Shown in pieces: positions 1 to 11,700 of a DNA stretch of 64,000 nucleotides. Position numbers and translations under genes: made by a program. The stretch covers positions 16,990,440 to 17,054,439 of the forward strand of contig CP136061.1 in assembly GCA_032622095.1 (NCBI GenBank), written 5' to 3'. Under the pieces are notes generated by a model, which worked only from the letters and a program-made list of their open reading frames with translations, did no database searches and was not told the origin of the DNA. Within the stretch, counting starts at the first letter, position 1. Each line of letters opens with the position of its first letter. Source of the stretch: Siphonodentalium dalli. Taxonomy: Eukaryota; Mollusca; Scaphopoda; Gadilida; Siphonodentaliidae.

Positions 1-470
1 TTAGTTAACACAAAATTCACTGAAATATTTTCACAGTGGGGTTTCTGTGAGGAAAAAAATATTTGTTTTCCTCATAGAATCTCCACATATATATTCAGAC
101 AGACAGATGAGGAGGGGTGTTGAAAAATGCTTGGGGAAAACAGTTGTAAAGAGGGAAAGAAATTGGTTGCGGGGCTGGGTGAATTGCAGAAATGGTCAAA
201 GGTAAAAAAGTAACATACGTGTCTGAATATATATTAACACCCCCCCCCCCCCTCCAGAGCAAATTGAAATAATTTAAATCCATATACCCTGCTTTTCTCA
301 TGGCATTTGTTTTGGTGTTTTTGGTGATTAAAATTAACTTATGACTGAGATTAATCCTTCAGTCATGATACTTTTCCAAAAATGACATTTTTTTGTATTT
401 TTGTCTGTTTAACAAATGTTGGGGCATAAATTGAAAAAAACAATCAGTAGAGAGTGCACTGGCTTAGAAG
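1..470. other. AT-rich non-genic DNA
   Basis: No coding signature or recognised repeat. A run of C lies near 240-252. Short open frames here are low-complexity and have no family resemblance. Confidence 0.5.
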
Positions 471-479
471 TTCAATACA

Positions 480-790
480 AGTATTGTTAGCTTAATGCAT
501 TCTCTTATATATGCAAGGCATCCTATGGGAGACTCGCATATATAAGAGAATGCATTGGCACAGGTTTTCAAAAAAATTCATGAAGCTCCAGTTATGGAAG
601 GATTAATCATAAATAATGGTCTCCCATATGGCACCTTGTATATATAAAAGAATGCACTGGCTTGCATAGTCAAGATAAATGTTGTTAGGTCAATGAATTC
701 TCTTAAATATGTGAGTCTGCCAATGGGAGACTGGCATATATAAGAGAATGCATTGGTATAGTGTTTTTGCAAAATTTCAGGAAGCTCCAG
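480..790. repeat. Degenerate hairpin-module repeats (TATATAAGAGAATGCATTGG type)
   Basis: Two diverged copies of an inverted-repeat module occur here, with arms reading ATGCATTCTCTTATATATG and the reverse complement CATATATAAGAGAATGCA at about 496-560 and 690-755. The same module appears more than twenty times in the window, often inside TTAA-bounded elements; these copies have lost the TTAA ends. Confidence 0.7.
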
Positions 791-1490
791 TCATGAAATG
801 TGCAAAATTATTTGAACTTTCCTCTTAGAACACTTTAAATTGTAAAAATATAGCATCGCAAGGTGTTTGGAAATCCCTTCAGTTTGTAAGTCTAACACAC
901 AATTTGTTCAAAAATAGTTTTGTCTTCATCATAGACTAATAAAGAAATCATGTTTTGTACACAATCTACATTGTAGTCAGAAAATTACTAAAACAATGAA
1001 AAGGCTGTACAAAAAATTTCTAGTTTTTGAAATATCTGACCATCATATATTGAATTTGGCTCAGTGTGATACACTCCCATTCTTGAAAACACACAACTTG
1101 AAAAATCCTTACTCTAACAGATGGATTAATAATTATCTCTTTCTGTAACAATTATTTTATAGTTTCCTGTGTATAACATAATAAATATGAATCGAAGACC
1201 CTTGCCTGGAAACACTTCTATCAATTAGTATTATAATAGTATACAATCAATTTCCAGTATTTTAATGGTATCTCCGGCTTATTTTTATAATTTTATAACC
1301 AGTAAACTATACAACACATGTTAGAGGAAGAGATAATCCATCTTTAGTGAATCCTGGAAATTTGTAAATGATTAAATTTCTTCTGTAAAGCAGGAAAATA
1401 AAATCTACAAAACATGCAGTTGGAAGGACTTGGGAGACTCGAATATATAATATAACCATTTCTTGATGGGAACTGCGCTGGTGGAGCAAT
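791..1490. other. Non-genic DNA, nothing recognised
   Basis: AT-rich sequence without protein-coding signature, RNA gene or clear repeat structure. Confidence 0.5.
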
Positions 1491-1494
1491 GAAT

Positions 1495-1690
1495 CATGTG
1501 CCAGTGCATTCCCTTATATTTGCAGATACCATACTAGGTAGCCTCACATATATAAGAGAATGCACTGGCTTACAAGGTCAAGGTAAATATTGTTAGGCCA
1601 ATGTACATGTAATGTATTCTCTTACATATTCTAGGATCCCTACTGGTAACTACCATATATAAGAGAATGCATTAGCACATGGTTTTTTCG
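1495..1690. repeat. Hairpin-module repeat, diverged pair
   Basis: Two diverged hairpin arms (ending TATATAAGAGAATGCA) at about 1545-1567 and 1651-1674, with the sequence between them (TTAGGCCAATG) shared with 20900-21130. This looks like a second subfamily of the same foldback repeat. Confidence 0.65.
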
Positions 1691-1839
1691 CAATATTTCC
1701 AATGCTCCAATCATGGAAGGGTGAATGCTGCTCCCATAATGAAAGGGTTAATTGATTTTATTCCAAATAGACATTTTTTGTTTTAGTTTTAGTTCCGACC
1801 CTCCAGGTTTGGTATTTTGTCTCATAAATGAACCACATA

Positions 1840-2017
1840 CAGTAATGCCCTAATTAATCGACTGCTTAACCACAGCAGCATTATGGGTAACTTTTCAGGA
1901 TTTAGTTGGAAATATGGCTTGTTGCCATTCATCGGAAAGCCATATTTTCGACTAAATGCTCAAAGGTTACCCATAATTCTGCTGTGGTTAAGGAGTCAAT
2001 TATTTAGGGCATTACTG
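1840..2017. mobile_element. Foldback MITE family A, copy 1 (partly deleted centre)
   Basis: Begins CAGTAATGCCCTAA and ends TTAGGGCATTACTG, with TA on both sides. The arms carry the family's conserved GAATTATGGGTAAC and its complement. The centre is shorter than in the about 213-bp full copies (20353, 21229, 22148, 45935, 62965). It is a non-autonomous DNA element; the TA flank fits Tc1/mariner-like insertion, but no transposase is present. Confidence 0.8.
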
Positions 2018-2105
2018 TACTATGATGGTGGTGGTTCTGCTGAGTTTAGTAAGGCCAAATCAAATTAATGTTCTGTTTCTGAGACACTGCCACTTCATTA
2101 TTATA

Positions 2106-2213
2106 TGGGAGAGATTTCCGATGAATGGCAACAAGCCATATTTCCGACTAAATCCGGAAAAGTTACCCATAATTCTGCTGTGGTATTGGAGTCGACTAAT
2201 TAGGGCATTACTG
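2106..2213. mobile_element. Foldback MITE family A, right arm only
   Basis: Contains only the right half of the palindrome, from near the dyad centre (GAGATTTCCGATGAATGG) to the TTAGGGCATTACTG end. Confidence 0.8.
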
Positions 2214-2217
2214 TAGT

Positions 2218-2998
2218 TTTGATTACTCTGACTACTGATGGTATACATGTACTAGCACCTGCCATAAATCATGAATAACAGAGGTGAATCATGAGTACCG
2301 GATACAAAAAATATAGGATAGAAGCCATGGTTATTTCACACTGTTATAAATATGAAAATAATTACATTTTTGCTGCTGAAGTATTGTCCATAACTCCAGC
2401 TCATCAAGAAGTATGAGACTGAATTATATCAAAATATGTCATTTTGACAAAAAATAATCAATTTGATGCTCAATGACAATTATTCTCAGTGAGATATATC
2501 ATACAGTTCCAGGAGATTTCACTCCATTGTCACTATCCATATTTTCTTATCTGGTACCTGCTGGTACACAGAAAAATCACCTATTTGTTATTAGTATTCA
2601 GAATAGGAGTCTGGGGTCCGCCATGGGAGGGAGGGACATCATCAATATCATGAAGAGATATATTTAAGAAGACTTATTTTAAATGATTTATTAATAAGGT
2701 ACTTAACACAATAACACATGTATGAATTTTCACTAATGAATTAAATTTAATATAATTAAAAAGTCTGTTAATAACTGAATATCACAATTGACTGTCACTA
2801 GCTGTGATAGACTTGCAATTGAATTTATTAATTGAGTAATTGGCAATCATGAATATTTTTGTGGGACAAACCCCAGCTTCTGGCATGATTTAGTCCTTGT
2901 TTAAATTATTGTTGAATGTTGGGTCAACAGCCTGGAGCTATCTAGTTGAAATTGAAGAAACCCCCTCCCCTAGATCATGCCATGAATCTTTACTCTGC
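2218..2998. other. Non-genic DNA, nothing recognised
   Basis: AT-rich spacer; no coding or RNA signature seen. Confidence 0.5.
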
Positions 2999-3372
2999 TT
3001 ATCGCCTGTAGAGATCTTATTCCATCAGTACAAAACTTGGGAACTTTTTTATGTTTTGATAGGGAACTTTATAACATTGAAAAAACAAGGCAGGGAACAT
3101 ATTTATTTGTTTATAATTGTTCCTCGATAATCAACTTCAAAGTATGGGGGAAATTCCATGATTGTAAGTGCGCATAGCAAACTCACCCGTCAAGTCTGTT
3201 AAATAATGTCATCTCGAGCTGGCACTTTCGCCTACTTATGAATAAACTGTTAAGCGACAGGTATTAACAAAGAAATATATTCCCGTGTTATTTTTTCAGC
3301 TTTATAAGGTTCCCTATCAAAACCTCAAAAAGTTCCCAGGTTTTTCATTGGTACAATATGATTTCTACGGGC
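2999..3372. repeat. Long inverted repeat, arms about 75 bp
   Basis: The left arm (about 2999-3075, containing TTTTGATAGGGAACTTTATAA) is the imperfect reverse complement of the right arm (about 3298-3372, containing TTATAAGGTTCCCTATCAAAA). About 220 bp separate the arms. Probably a small non-autonomous foldback element; no target duplication was identified. Confidence 0.65.
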
Positions 3373-3414
3373 ATTAGCCTCTGGGAGGCCAAATTGCCAT
3401 TTAGTAATGAAGTG

Positions 3415-3650
3415 TGATTAAGCGCAATTAATTGCACTTGAGCGCAATTAATTGCACTTAAGCACAAATAATTACACTTAAGCAGAATTACTTGAACTTA
3501 TCATTGTTCTTAAGCGCAATCATTGATCTTAAGTGCAGTCGATTGCGCTTAAGCATAGTAATTTGTTCTTGAAAACATAATTATTTGTGCTTAAGCGCAA
3601 TCAATCTTGCTGTGCGCAATCAATTGGCTAATCTTAAGCGCATTTCATGG
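3415..3650. repeat. Cluster of CTTAAGCGCAAT palindromic words
   Basis: About ten imperfect copies of a 20-22 bp word around CTTAAGCGCAATTAATTG, in both orientations because the core TTGCGCTTAAGCGCAA is self-complementary. Spacing is irregular, unlike a satellite. A second cluster lies at 4425-4601. Confidence 0.75.
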
Positions 3651-3659
3651 TTATATGTA

Positions 3660-4424
3660 ACTATTATATAAAACACCCCTGGTGAATAAATAGGTTTATC
3701 CATAACTCAACCTTATAGTTCTTACTGACATATCACCTCTTGTTTTCATTAGTTTGGATGGGTAGGGAGCAAGTCTAAGTTCTTTATTGATATGGTAGAC
3801 TCGCGATAGCATTACCTTCTGTTTTAGTTCAGGCAATTCGTGATAGCATTGACTTCTGTATTAGTTGGTGCAACTTTGATTTTCGAGTATATACCGGTAT
3901 ACATGTGCACCATATGAGGGAAGCAGGTCCTCAGTGACACCATATTCGTGCTACAGTTTATGACATGGACATACTACAAGAGACGCTGATTTAATAAAAC
4001 TACCAGAGCTCGAGGAGTGAGACACCAAAGCTCCCAGAATGAAACACATATTTTTGGGACAGGGATGCTGATAATATGACAATATTTAGGGTTTTTCACA
4101 CGATTTAAGTAAATAAGTAAACCCTCATACAGTGACACCACATTATTGCTATATGACCATAGCTATGGCCCAAATCTGTGCAAAAATTCTTTAAAAAAAA
4201 TATATTAAAACATACTAGAGCAGACATCCATTTTTTGGATATAAGGGATGCTGATAATTATATGACATTATGGATTATCTTTGAATGTTGCACACATACA
4301 GTTAGAGGTAACAGTACTAGGCTTATTTAAAAAGGTTAAAATTAGCACATGCTCTTCTTGTGATGCTAGGCGATACTCCAGGTTATGACAATTAATATTT
4401 TATGGGTAGGCTAGATAGTAGTTA
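3660..4424. other. Non-genic DNA between two palindrome clusters
   Basis: No gene recognised. The segment separates two clusters of the same palindromic word and could be an insertion into one original cluster, but no target duplication was found. Confidence 0.4.
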
Positions 4425-4601
4425 CAATTAATTGCACTTGAGCGCAATTAATCATGCTTAAGTGCAACTCATAATGCTTAAGCATGAATGCCCTATTTGT
4501 ACTTAAGCACAATATTTTATCGCACTTATGCACAATCGTTTGCCCTTAAGTGCAATAAATTTTGCTTAAGCGCATTCAATTGCACTTAAGCGCAATTCAA
4601 T
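4425..4601. repeat. Second cluster of CTTAAGCGCAAT palindromic words
   Basis: About seven imperfect copies of the same word as at 3415-3650, again with irregular spacing. Confidence 0.75.
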
Positions 4602-5229
4602 GTGAATGTGGCCTCTCATAATCATATTACCCAGAGTAGAGATCATTCATGGCATGATCTACACTTCCCCCAACAAAAAAATATATCTAATATTGGGCCA
4701 CACATTTTGAAATTAGTCATTTTAATACTATACGGGTCACTGTTGAGACTTGTTGAATTTGAATCTGCAGGGTCTGTTTGTAGTCAGTGTAGGCATAATG
4801 CAGCCAGTCCAATCCAAAGCCATACATGCATATTAGTACATTTCAGTGTCAAATTGCACTTGCTACATGTACATTTGTCTGACGCTATCTACCCACACTG
4901 TTTTTTTTAAATCTGCGTGTTTGAACGATTGGTTCTCCAACAGGTCCCATTGAGACCCGAGTCACTCGGCTCCTTGGTCATCAGGCTGAGAATTCCCGCT
5001 GTTGACAATATTCAATTACAATGTCAACAACACACGAACTTATTCGAAACGAGTTTTGACCAGTTTTCCAGGCAATAATCGTTGAATTCATATGTGACGA
5101 CCCAACACTCAACGCACCATACACCGAGTTAAAACTCCGATAATCTAATTCAAATATACGTTCTAACTAGGTTTTAATTAATTTACTTCGTCTTGAGAAT
5201 GAGAGTGATTTATTATTCCAAAGTCGTAA
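4602..5229. other. Upstream non-genic DNA
   Basis: No recognised gene. The sequence becomes less AT-rich and gains CpG towards the promoter region. A 102-codon open frame at 4602-4910 has no family resemblance and spans AT-rich DNA. Confidence 0.45.
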
Positions 5230-5743
5230 AAACAATCGTATCAAATTGGTGACGAAAGGTCGCCGACCAATCGGATCGTGCGGATGGAATTGTGGCTAAA
5301 AATAGATATCTGCGGGATTCCGCCTTATCATTGCTTCAGTCAATGGGGGTATATTGGTGAAGATTGTTGTGTCACTTTAAGCATTGTGTTTGTTGGATCA
5401 GAACGGTTACGAAATATTTGGTGGTTACAAAATGTCCACATGAGTACGATATTGGTTACGTTAGTTATTTACTGCAGGAGACGTGTGGAAACAATTGGGA
5501 CACTGAAATTAAACTATTACTATGATTACAAAATGAAAATGTCAATAAATATGCGTACTGCAAAATATATTTATCGGTAATTGGAATTTTTTTTTATAAT
5601 TCATTTTGTGACTTTTGAGCCTGACTTGTCGATCACGTGACCGCAGTGTTGAAAATGGGAAAACTGACATAAACATTTGTGAAGTTCTTGCGACAGGTAT
5701 TCGAAGTTTTGGATGTTAAATTTAGGTGTTTTTCATTGGTGAC
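5230..5743 (+). promoter_or_regulatory. Probable promoter and 5' UTR of the DOCK gene
   Basis: Half a kilobase immediately upstream of the start codon. It carries a CCAAT box in CpG-containing sequence (GACCAATCGG, near 5265) and a canonical E-box TCACGTGA (5633-5640) about 105 bp before the ATG, a site type bound by USF/MITF-class bHLH-ZIP factors. No TATA box stands at a convincing distance. The transcription start cannot be placed from sequence. A separate non-coding first exon further upstream cannot be excluded. Confidence 0.45.
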
Positions 5744-5789
5744 ATGGCTGAGGGCAAGTGGCGACCTTCGAAAAAGAAGCTTGGTGTCG
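5744..5789 (+). CDS. DOCK3/DOCK4: DOCK exon 1 (start codon, N-terminus)
   Basis: Encodes residues 1-15 and the first base of codon 16: MAEGKWRPSKKKLGV. The start is well defined because the same frame has TAA at 5717 and TAG at 5723, and the short basic W-x-P-[ST]-x-K stretch followed by -GV- just before the SH3 core is the usual start of DOCK1-5 proteins. The donor GTGAGT follows at 5790. The lone G at 5789 joins CT of exon 2 to make the Ala that opens AIYNY. Confidence 0.88.
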
Positions 5790-8700
5790 GTGAGTTATTT
5801 CGTTTGCTAATTTCTGTTCCGTTTTTCCTTGTTTCTTGCGATTGAGGTTGAAAGTGAAATGTAGCGGAGTATCGACTGATCGAGTTTGCCTGTTTACTTC
5901 CTGGATTGTGAAATTTGAAAACGTTGTTGACAGTGCATAATACAAAACCGTTTGCGTTTAAAATAACGGACTGGCTAGAGTGCCGTATATGTTACTCTAG
6001 GCAAACTGCTTGAGTGTAGTATACATGTATGGCACTCTAGCCGAACTGCCAAAGTGTAGTATACGGTACGGTACTCTAGCCAAACTGCTAGAGGACCGTA
6101 GATTATTTCGTTGCTTGGCGCGCACATACAGCTATGCTCTTATTAAGCGACCTGTTTAACGAGGTTATGGGGCGGTACTGACCGCGATGATACCACCATA
6201 ATACCGCGTTTATAATTGTGGAGGGCGGTTGACCCGCAGTACTGGTCGGTATTCTCACCCCAGGTCACTTCGTTATTGGTGCTGGTTACCACCGTACGCC
6301 GCGTTATTTTTTTCGTGGCCGTGTGTAACCGCGTTCAATTATTTACCGCGATCGGCCCTCCACCGCGAAGTGGTTTCTGGATGCCGACCCTAAACTTTTT
6401 TCCGACTACATATATTTCCCCCCCCCCCCCCCCCCACCAAAATCAAAACATAAAAGTGAAACACAAATAAAGCGACGTTCCATATAAACAATAGGCGTGT
6501 AATGATTCATCGCGATTCGTCATTCACGATTCTATATGTACCGTACACGATTCATTTGACTGTAATTTCGATACACTACGATACAGTTCCGCTTCCGTAT
6601 TATGTAGTTACCATATGAAGTCAATCGGGTCCCCTCGTTCGTTTCCGTAAGCTGTAAATGCTTACGAAGTGTTATCGGAAGTAAATCTGTAAATTTCGTT
6701 TGTTTCCGTGAGCTCATACTTTGACCTTTGACACAAACATTGGCGGAAGTGAAATGACTGACCTCCGTAACCTAGCCTCAGACTGTGAGCCATGCTCTGA
6801 TTGGTTTAATTTGATGAACTGCTGTGATTTCAACCAATCAAATACTAGTATATTGGATATATCGTCTGCGCAAAACAACAACACATGGGCCGTGGAAACA
6901 CTGAATCTTCGGTATTAATTTTGCTTTGCAAGTTTGGCTATTAGTAGTAACTCATACAATTGAAATTTATCAAGAAGACTATGATCATGAGGTAGAGAAT
7001 ATTTCTATTTTGAAGTTGAGTTTAAATTCCACAAAATGGTTCAAATGACTGCAATTTAATATAAATCTTAAACTTCAAAATCAAAAGTATGGTGCATGGC
7101 ACTGCATGCAACATCTAACTAAAATTTGTGAACATTATACCCCGCTGGACAAAACAAGTGTCCATTGGCACCGCGGTGTATTTGCCGTTCGGCCGCGGTG
7201 TCAGAGTTTGTAACTGCAGCTGAGCACCACGGCCGAACGGCAAGTACACTGCGGCCGAAAGGCAACTACACCGCAGCCGAACGGCATGTACACCGTGGTT
7301 AGATTTCTGGTTTGTATCATCTTTTTTCAGTTTAATGAACGTACACCGCGGCAACTACACCATGGCCGAACGGCAAGTACACCGCGGCCCAACTGTAGTT
7401 AGCCGCTGGAGCCGCGGTGTAGTTGCATTTCAGCCGCGGTGGCAACGCTAACTGCACCGCTGTTAGGTGGACACTTGTTTTGTCAAGCAGGGTATACCGG
7501 TATAAATCTGCTGACCTTACATGTAAGTCCTTCATTACAATGATTTACGACCCATAGCCAATATAGTGAACATACCGGGTACTATAAGCTACCCATGCAG
7601 TAGTACCAGGGAAATTGAGGGAATGCAGGGATTAATTACATACCTGTCACACCTACATGTAGTCACCTAGCCCCAAGTCAATATACCATATGGCCTATGG
7701 ATCCTTCATGCATTTAGACTCAATGATTCATTCCCCATATTGACATACTACTACAGTAAAACCTCTCCAAACCGGACCCTCTATAAACCAAATCCCTCTC
7801 CATACCGGCCAAATTGTCCGGTCCATAAGTCACCATTGTTCACTCAATGTGTTAAATAAGCATTCAGTTATCTAATCAGACACCTGTTGTTATAATCCGA
7901 TTCAAAGCGGTTGCCGAACAAAACACCGCTAATTAATCGGTACGATTATTCAAGAGTACGAATCTACTATGCTAACGATGCTAACGATGCGACATTTTTA
8001 AGCGACATTATCGATCATCGTAACATTTGTCATTTCCATGTTTCCTGTTTTTATCTATACATGTTGTACCTGTATGTCTTAATATACCATGTTTTTAATT
8101 CTTATTATAACGTGATGTTTTATCTATTGTTATTTATATTTGATTCGGTACTTTATTGAATAAATTTTAATTAATCAATAATGAATCGGTTGTGCTTCGA
8201 CAACGACGTCAATACATGTACCGTATACTTAAAGTAATTGACCACCAATAACGTGGTGTCACCCCGTTAATTAATATGGCGGTACTATACCGCGGTACTG
8301 ATACCGCTTGTTAACGCGAACAAGTATGTGTGAGTAAATACCTCCCCTCAAAGAGTTCCATGAAAATCACTGCGGTATTCAACAAAATTAATGCGGTGCC
8401 CGCTAAAACACCGCGGTATCATTATCGCCCAATACCGTAACTCCACCGCCATGACCGTCTCGATACCGCTACCGTTTATTACCGGTATCACCGCAGTCAT
8501 GACCGGGGTATCACCCCGTTTTTCTTGTCAATTACTTTGAGAATAGCGGTACATTCCGATCTGACATAGTGCTATTTTCTATAAACCGAACACCTCTCTA
8601 ATCCGAACAAAAGGGCTGGTCCGAAAGGTGATGCAGTGATCAGTCATGCCTGTTACACATTTCATGTACGGTAATTACCAGTCAGGCCTGTTACACGTGT

Positions 8701-11700
8701 CAGGCCTGTTACACATGTCATGTACGGTAGTTACCAGTCAGGCCTGTTATTCATACATTGTATCATGCAGTCATCAGTCTGGCCTGTTACACATGTCATG
8801 TATGGTAGTTACCAGTCAGGCCTGTTACACATGTCATGTACGGTAGTTACCAGTCAGGCCTGTTAAACATGTCATGCAGTGATCAGTCAGCCCTGTTACA
8901 CATGTCATATATACGGTAGTTACCAGTCAGGCCTGTTACTCATATAATGCAGTGATCAGTCAGGCCTGTTACATGGGTCATTGCATTTCTCACAATTTAA
9001 TAGGGTATTTTGTAATGGCAAAGAGATATTTTTTTTCTCCAGATTCTCTAAGGCCAAATAAAAAAAGAGTTTTGGTTCTCGGGCAATTTTTTTTTTCAAA
9101 TCAATGAGGGAGGGAAGGTTTTATTTTTATTTTTTATTTTTTTCCGCACATACCGGTAGTAAGCATGGACAAAGATGCCTTCCTCTGTCTAGTAATAACC
9201 AGAAATGTAGAGGGAACTGTTATGCATATAAACTCATTTAATCTTATATAAAAATTACATTGTACTACCAGTGTATGACTGGGATTACCTAAGATTATAT
9301 AATGCCCCTGTTATTATTGTCTAAAAACTGATACCTCCCCATTCTAATATGTGATCCTGAATGTTTTTTTTTTTTATCAAATTAATTTTTTCTAAGTTTT
9401 TTTGTCATAACATCAGGCATTGCAATAAAAAGGCCTAATGCAGCCCTTTTTATTCAATGCAGCGGGGCCTGAGAACCAAAACTTTTTTTGGCCTTAGTAC
9501 TAGTTTTTATTATGCCCCCGACTTGAAGTCGGCGGGTACTAATATAGTCGACGTCTCCGTACGTACGTCTGTACATCCGTCCGTACAAACATTTTGCATT
9601 ATTGTTCAGCAACCGCTGGGCAGATTTAGCTGATGTTTGGTATGGTGATAGAGCAGCATGGGGAACAGCTAGATGCATAGCACGGGTTTCGTCCACTCAT
9701 TTTTCATCAGAGTTATGGCCCTTTTTTTACTTAGAAAATTCAATTTTGTCCGTCCGTACAAACATTTTGCATTATTGTTCAGCAACCGCTGGGCAGATTT
9801 AGATGATATTTTGTATGGTGATAGAGCAGCATGGGGGAACAGCTACATGCATAGCGCGGGTTTCGTCTACCCATTTTCACCAGAGTTATGGCCCTTTTTT
9901 TACTTAGAAAATTCAATTTTTCTCTTGTTTTTTTGGGGGTTTCCAGATGATAGCGTGAGCTTTGGTGGTACGATTGCAAATCCCGTATTTTTGTGGATCA
10001 GTTATATGAAAATACATGTCAAGTGCGAATTTGGGTATGATCTGATGATTTTTGTCCGAGTTATGGCCCTTTTTTCAACTTAGAAATCCGTACGTCCGTT
10101 CATACAAACATTTTGCATTATTGTTCAGCAACCACTTGGCAGATTTATTTATTATTTAGTATGGTGATAGAGCAGCATGGGGGAACAGCTACATGCATAG
10201 CGCGGGTTTCGTCCACCCATTTTCACTAGAGTTATGGCCCTTTTTTGACTTAGAAAATTCAATTTTGTCTGTCCGTACAAACATTTTGCATTATTGTTCA
10301 GCAACTGCTGGGCAGATTTACCTGATATTTGGTATGGTGATAGAGCAGCATGGGGGAACAGCTACATGCATAGCGCAGGTTTCGTCCACCCATTTTCACC
10401 AGAGTTATGGCCCTTTTTTGACTTAGAAAATTCAATTTTGTCTGTCCGAACAAACATTTTGCATTATTGTTCAGCAACCGCTGGGCAGATTTAGCTGATA
10501 TTTGGTATGGTGATACCGTCCATGCTTAATCCGAATTGCTACGGTCTGGGGCAAATGCCACGCGATAGCGTACCTCTTGTTCTATTTCTTCTGAACTTAA
10601 TGACATTACAATGGTTTATCTGAACAGTGAACTTCTGAAGTACATAATGTACATGTACATGCAGGGACATATCCAGGCCGTTTTTCATAAAATAAAAAAA
10701 AAATTACCAAAAAAAAAACAAAAACAGTTTTTGTTAATTCAGGTCCCAATTCATATCATAACAAGATATATATATTTATATATATATTGATATAAGACAT
10801 GTAAGTTTACAAAAAGATTTAACTTATGTTTAACAGTTGGAATAATACTGTAAAGTATGTTTGGCTTTATCTAGCTTTCATCTGTGAAAACTTCAAATAG
10901 TTAACCCTTCAGACTTCAGTATTTCAATCAAATTCAAGTGAATTTACACAATACAGTAGAGGAACAGTGACAATTTGATCAAGTAAACCTGGTTATCATG
11001 TGGGATCTCATAATACGAAATGAATAATTAACATAGCGATTAGTACTACTACTAGTAGTATTACTACATGTAACTTAATAGACATTATTTCTGTACTACT
11101 AGTATATTATGAATGTGTCTCTCACTTGAATTTTCGAAAATACCGGTAGCCTATTATATGAATTTCAAGCAGGATAAGCATAATCAATTGAACAAAATGA
11201 TATCTGACAATAACTTATAAGCATTTCCAATCCATACATACATGTACATGTATATAAACAAAATTCCAAAGTTATATTCTTCAGAAACTTGATCAAAGTG
11301 AACTCTCAGTAAAATTCAAAATACTGACTCCAAGAGCTCTAGATTAGCTCTCAATGCATTGGATTAAAAAACAAATTCCAAGGGGAGACCCCCACCCACC
11401 ATCAGCAGGGGGATACCCCCTCCCAAACCTCCCTCGCTCATGTCTTTGGGATATGCCTTCGGCATATCATTGCCCAAAAACAGGTGTCCCCAAAAAATTG
11501 CTGGATACTTCACTGACATGTAACCTACTGTAATACCTTGGTCGTGGTCACCAGGCATGTTGCAAACAAATGAGTTGGAAACAGCATATATACCCATGGA
11601 GTTGGATACCCAAACATACCCATTAGGGAAATAAACTCAACTTGAAATCTTTGTTAATAATTCATGTATAATTCCAGTTGTGACTCACTGATACAATTTT

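Noticed and set aside
4602-4910. 102-codon open frame upstream of the DOCK start
   Set aside because: No domain resemblance and no splice or start context linking it to the gene; lies in AT-rich spacer.
5278-5580. 100-codon open frame just upstream of exon 1
   Set aside because: Not in frame with exon 1 through a splice site I can support, ends in AT-rich sequence, and overlaps the probable promoter.
8638-8975. Clustered repeat as a regulatory operator array
   Set aside because: Simple tandem repeat with drifting units; no evidence for binding-site constraint.
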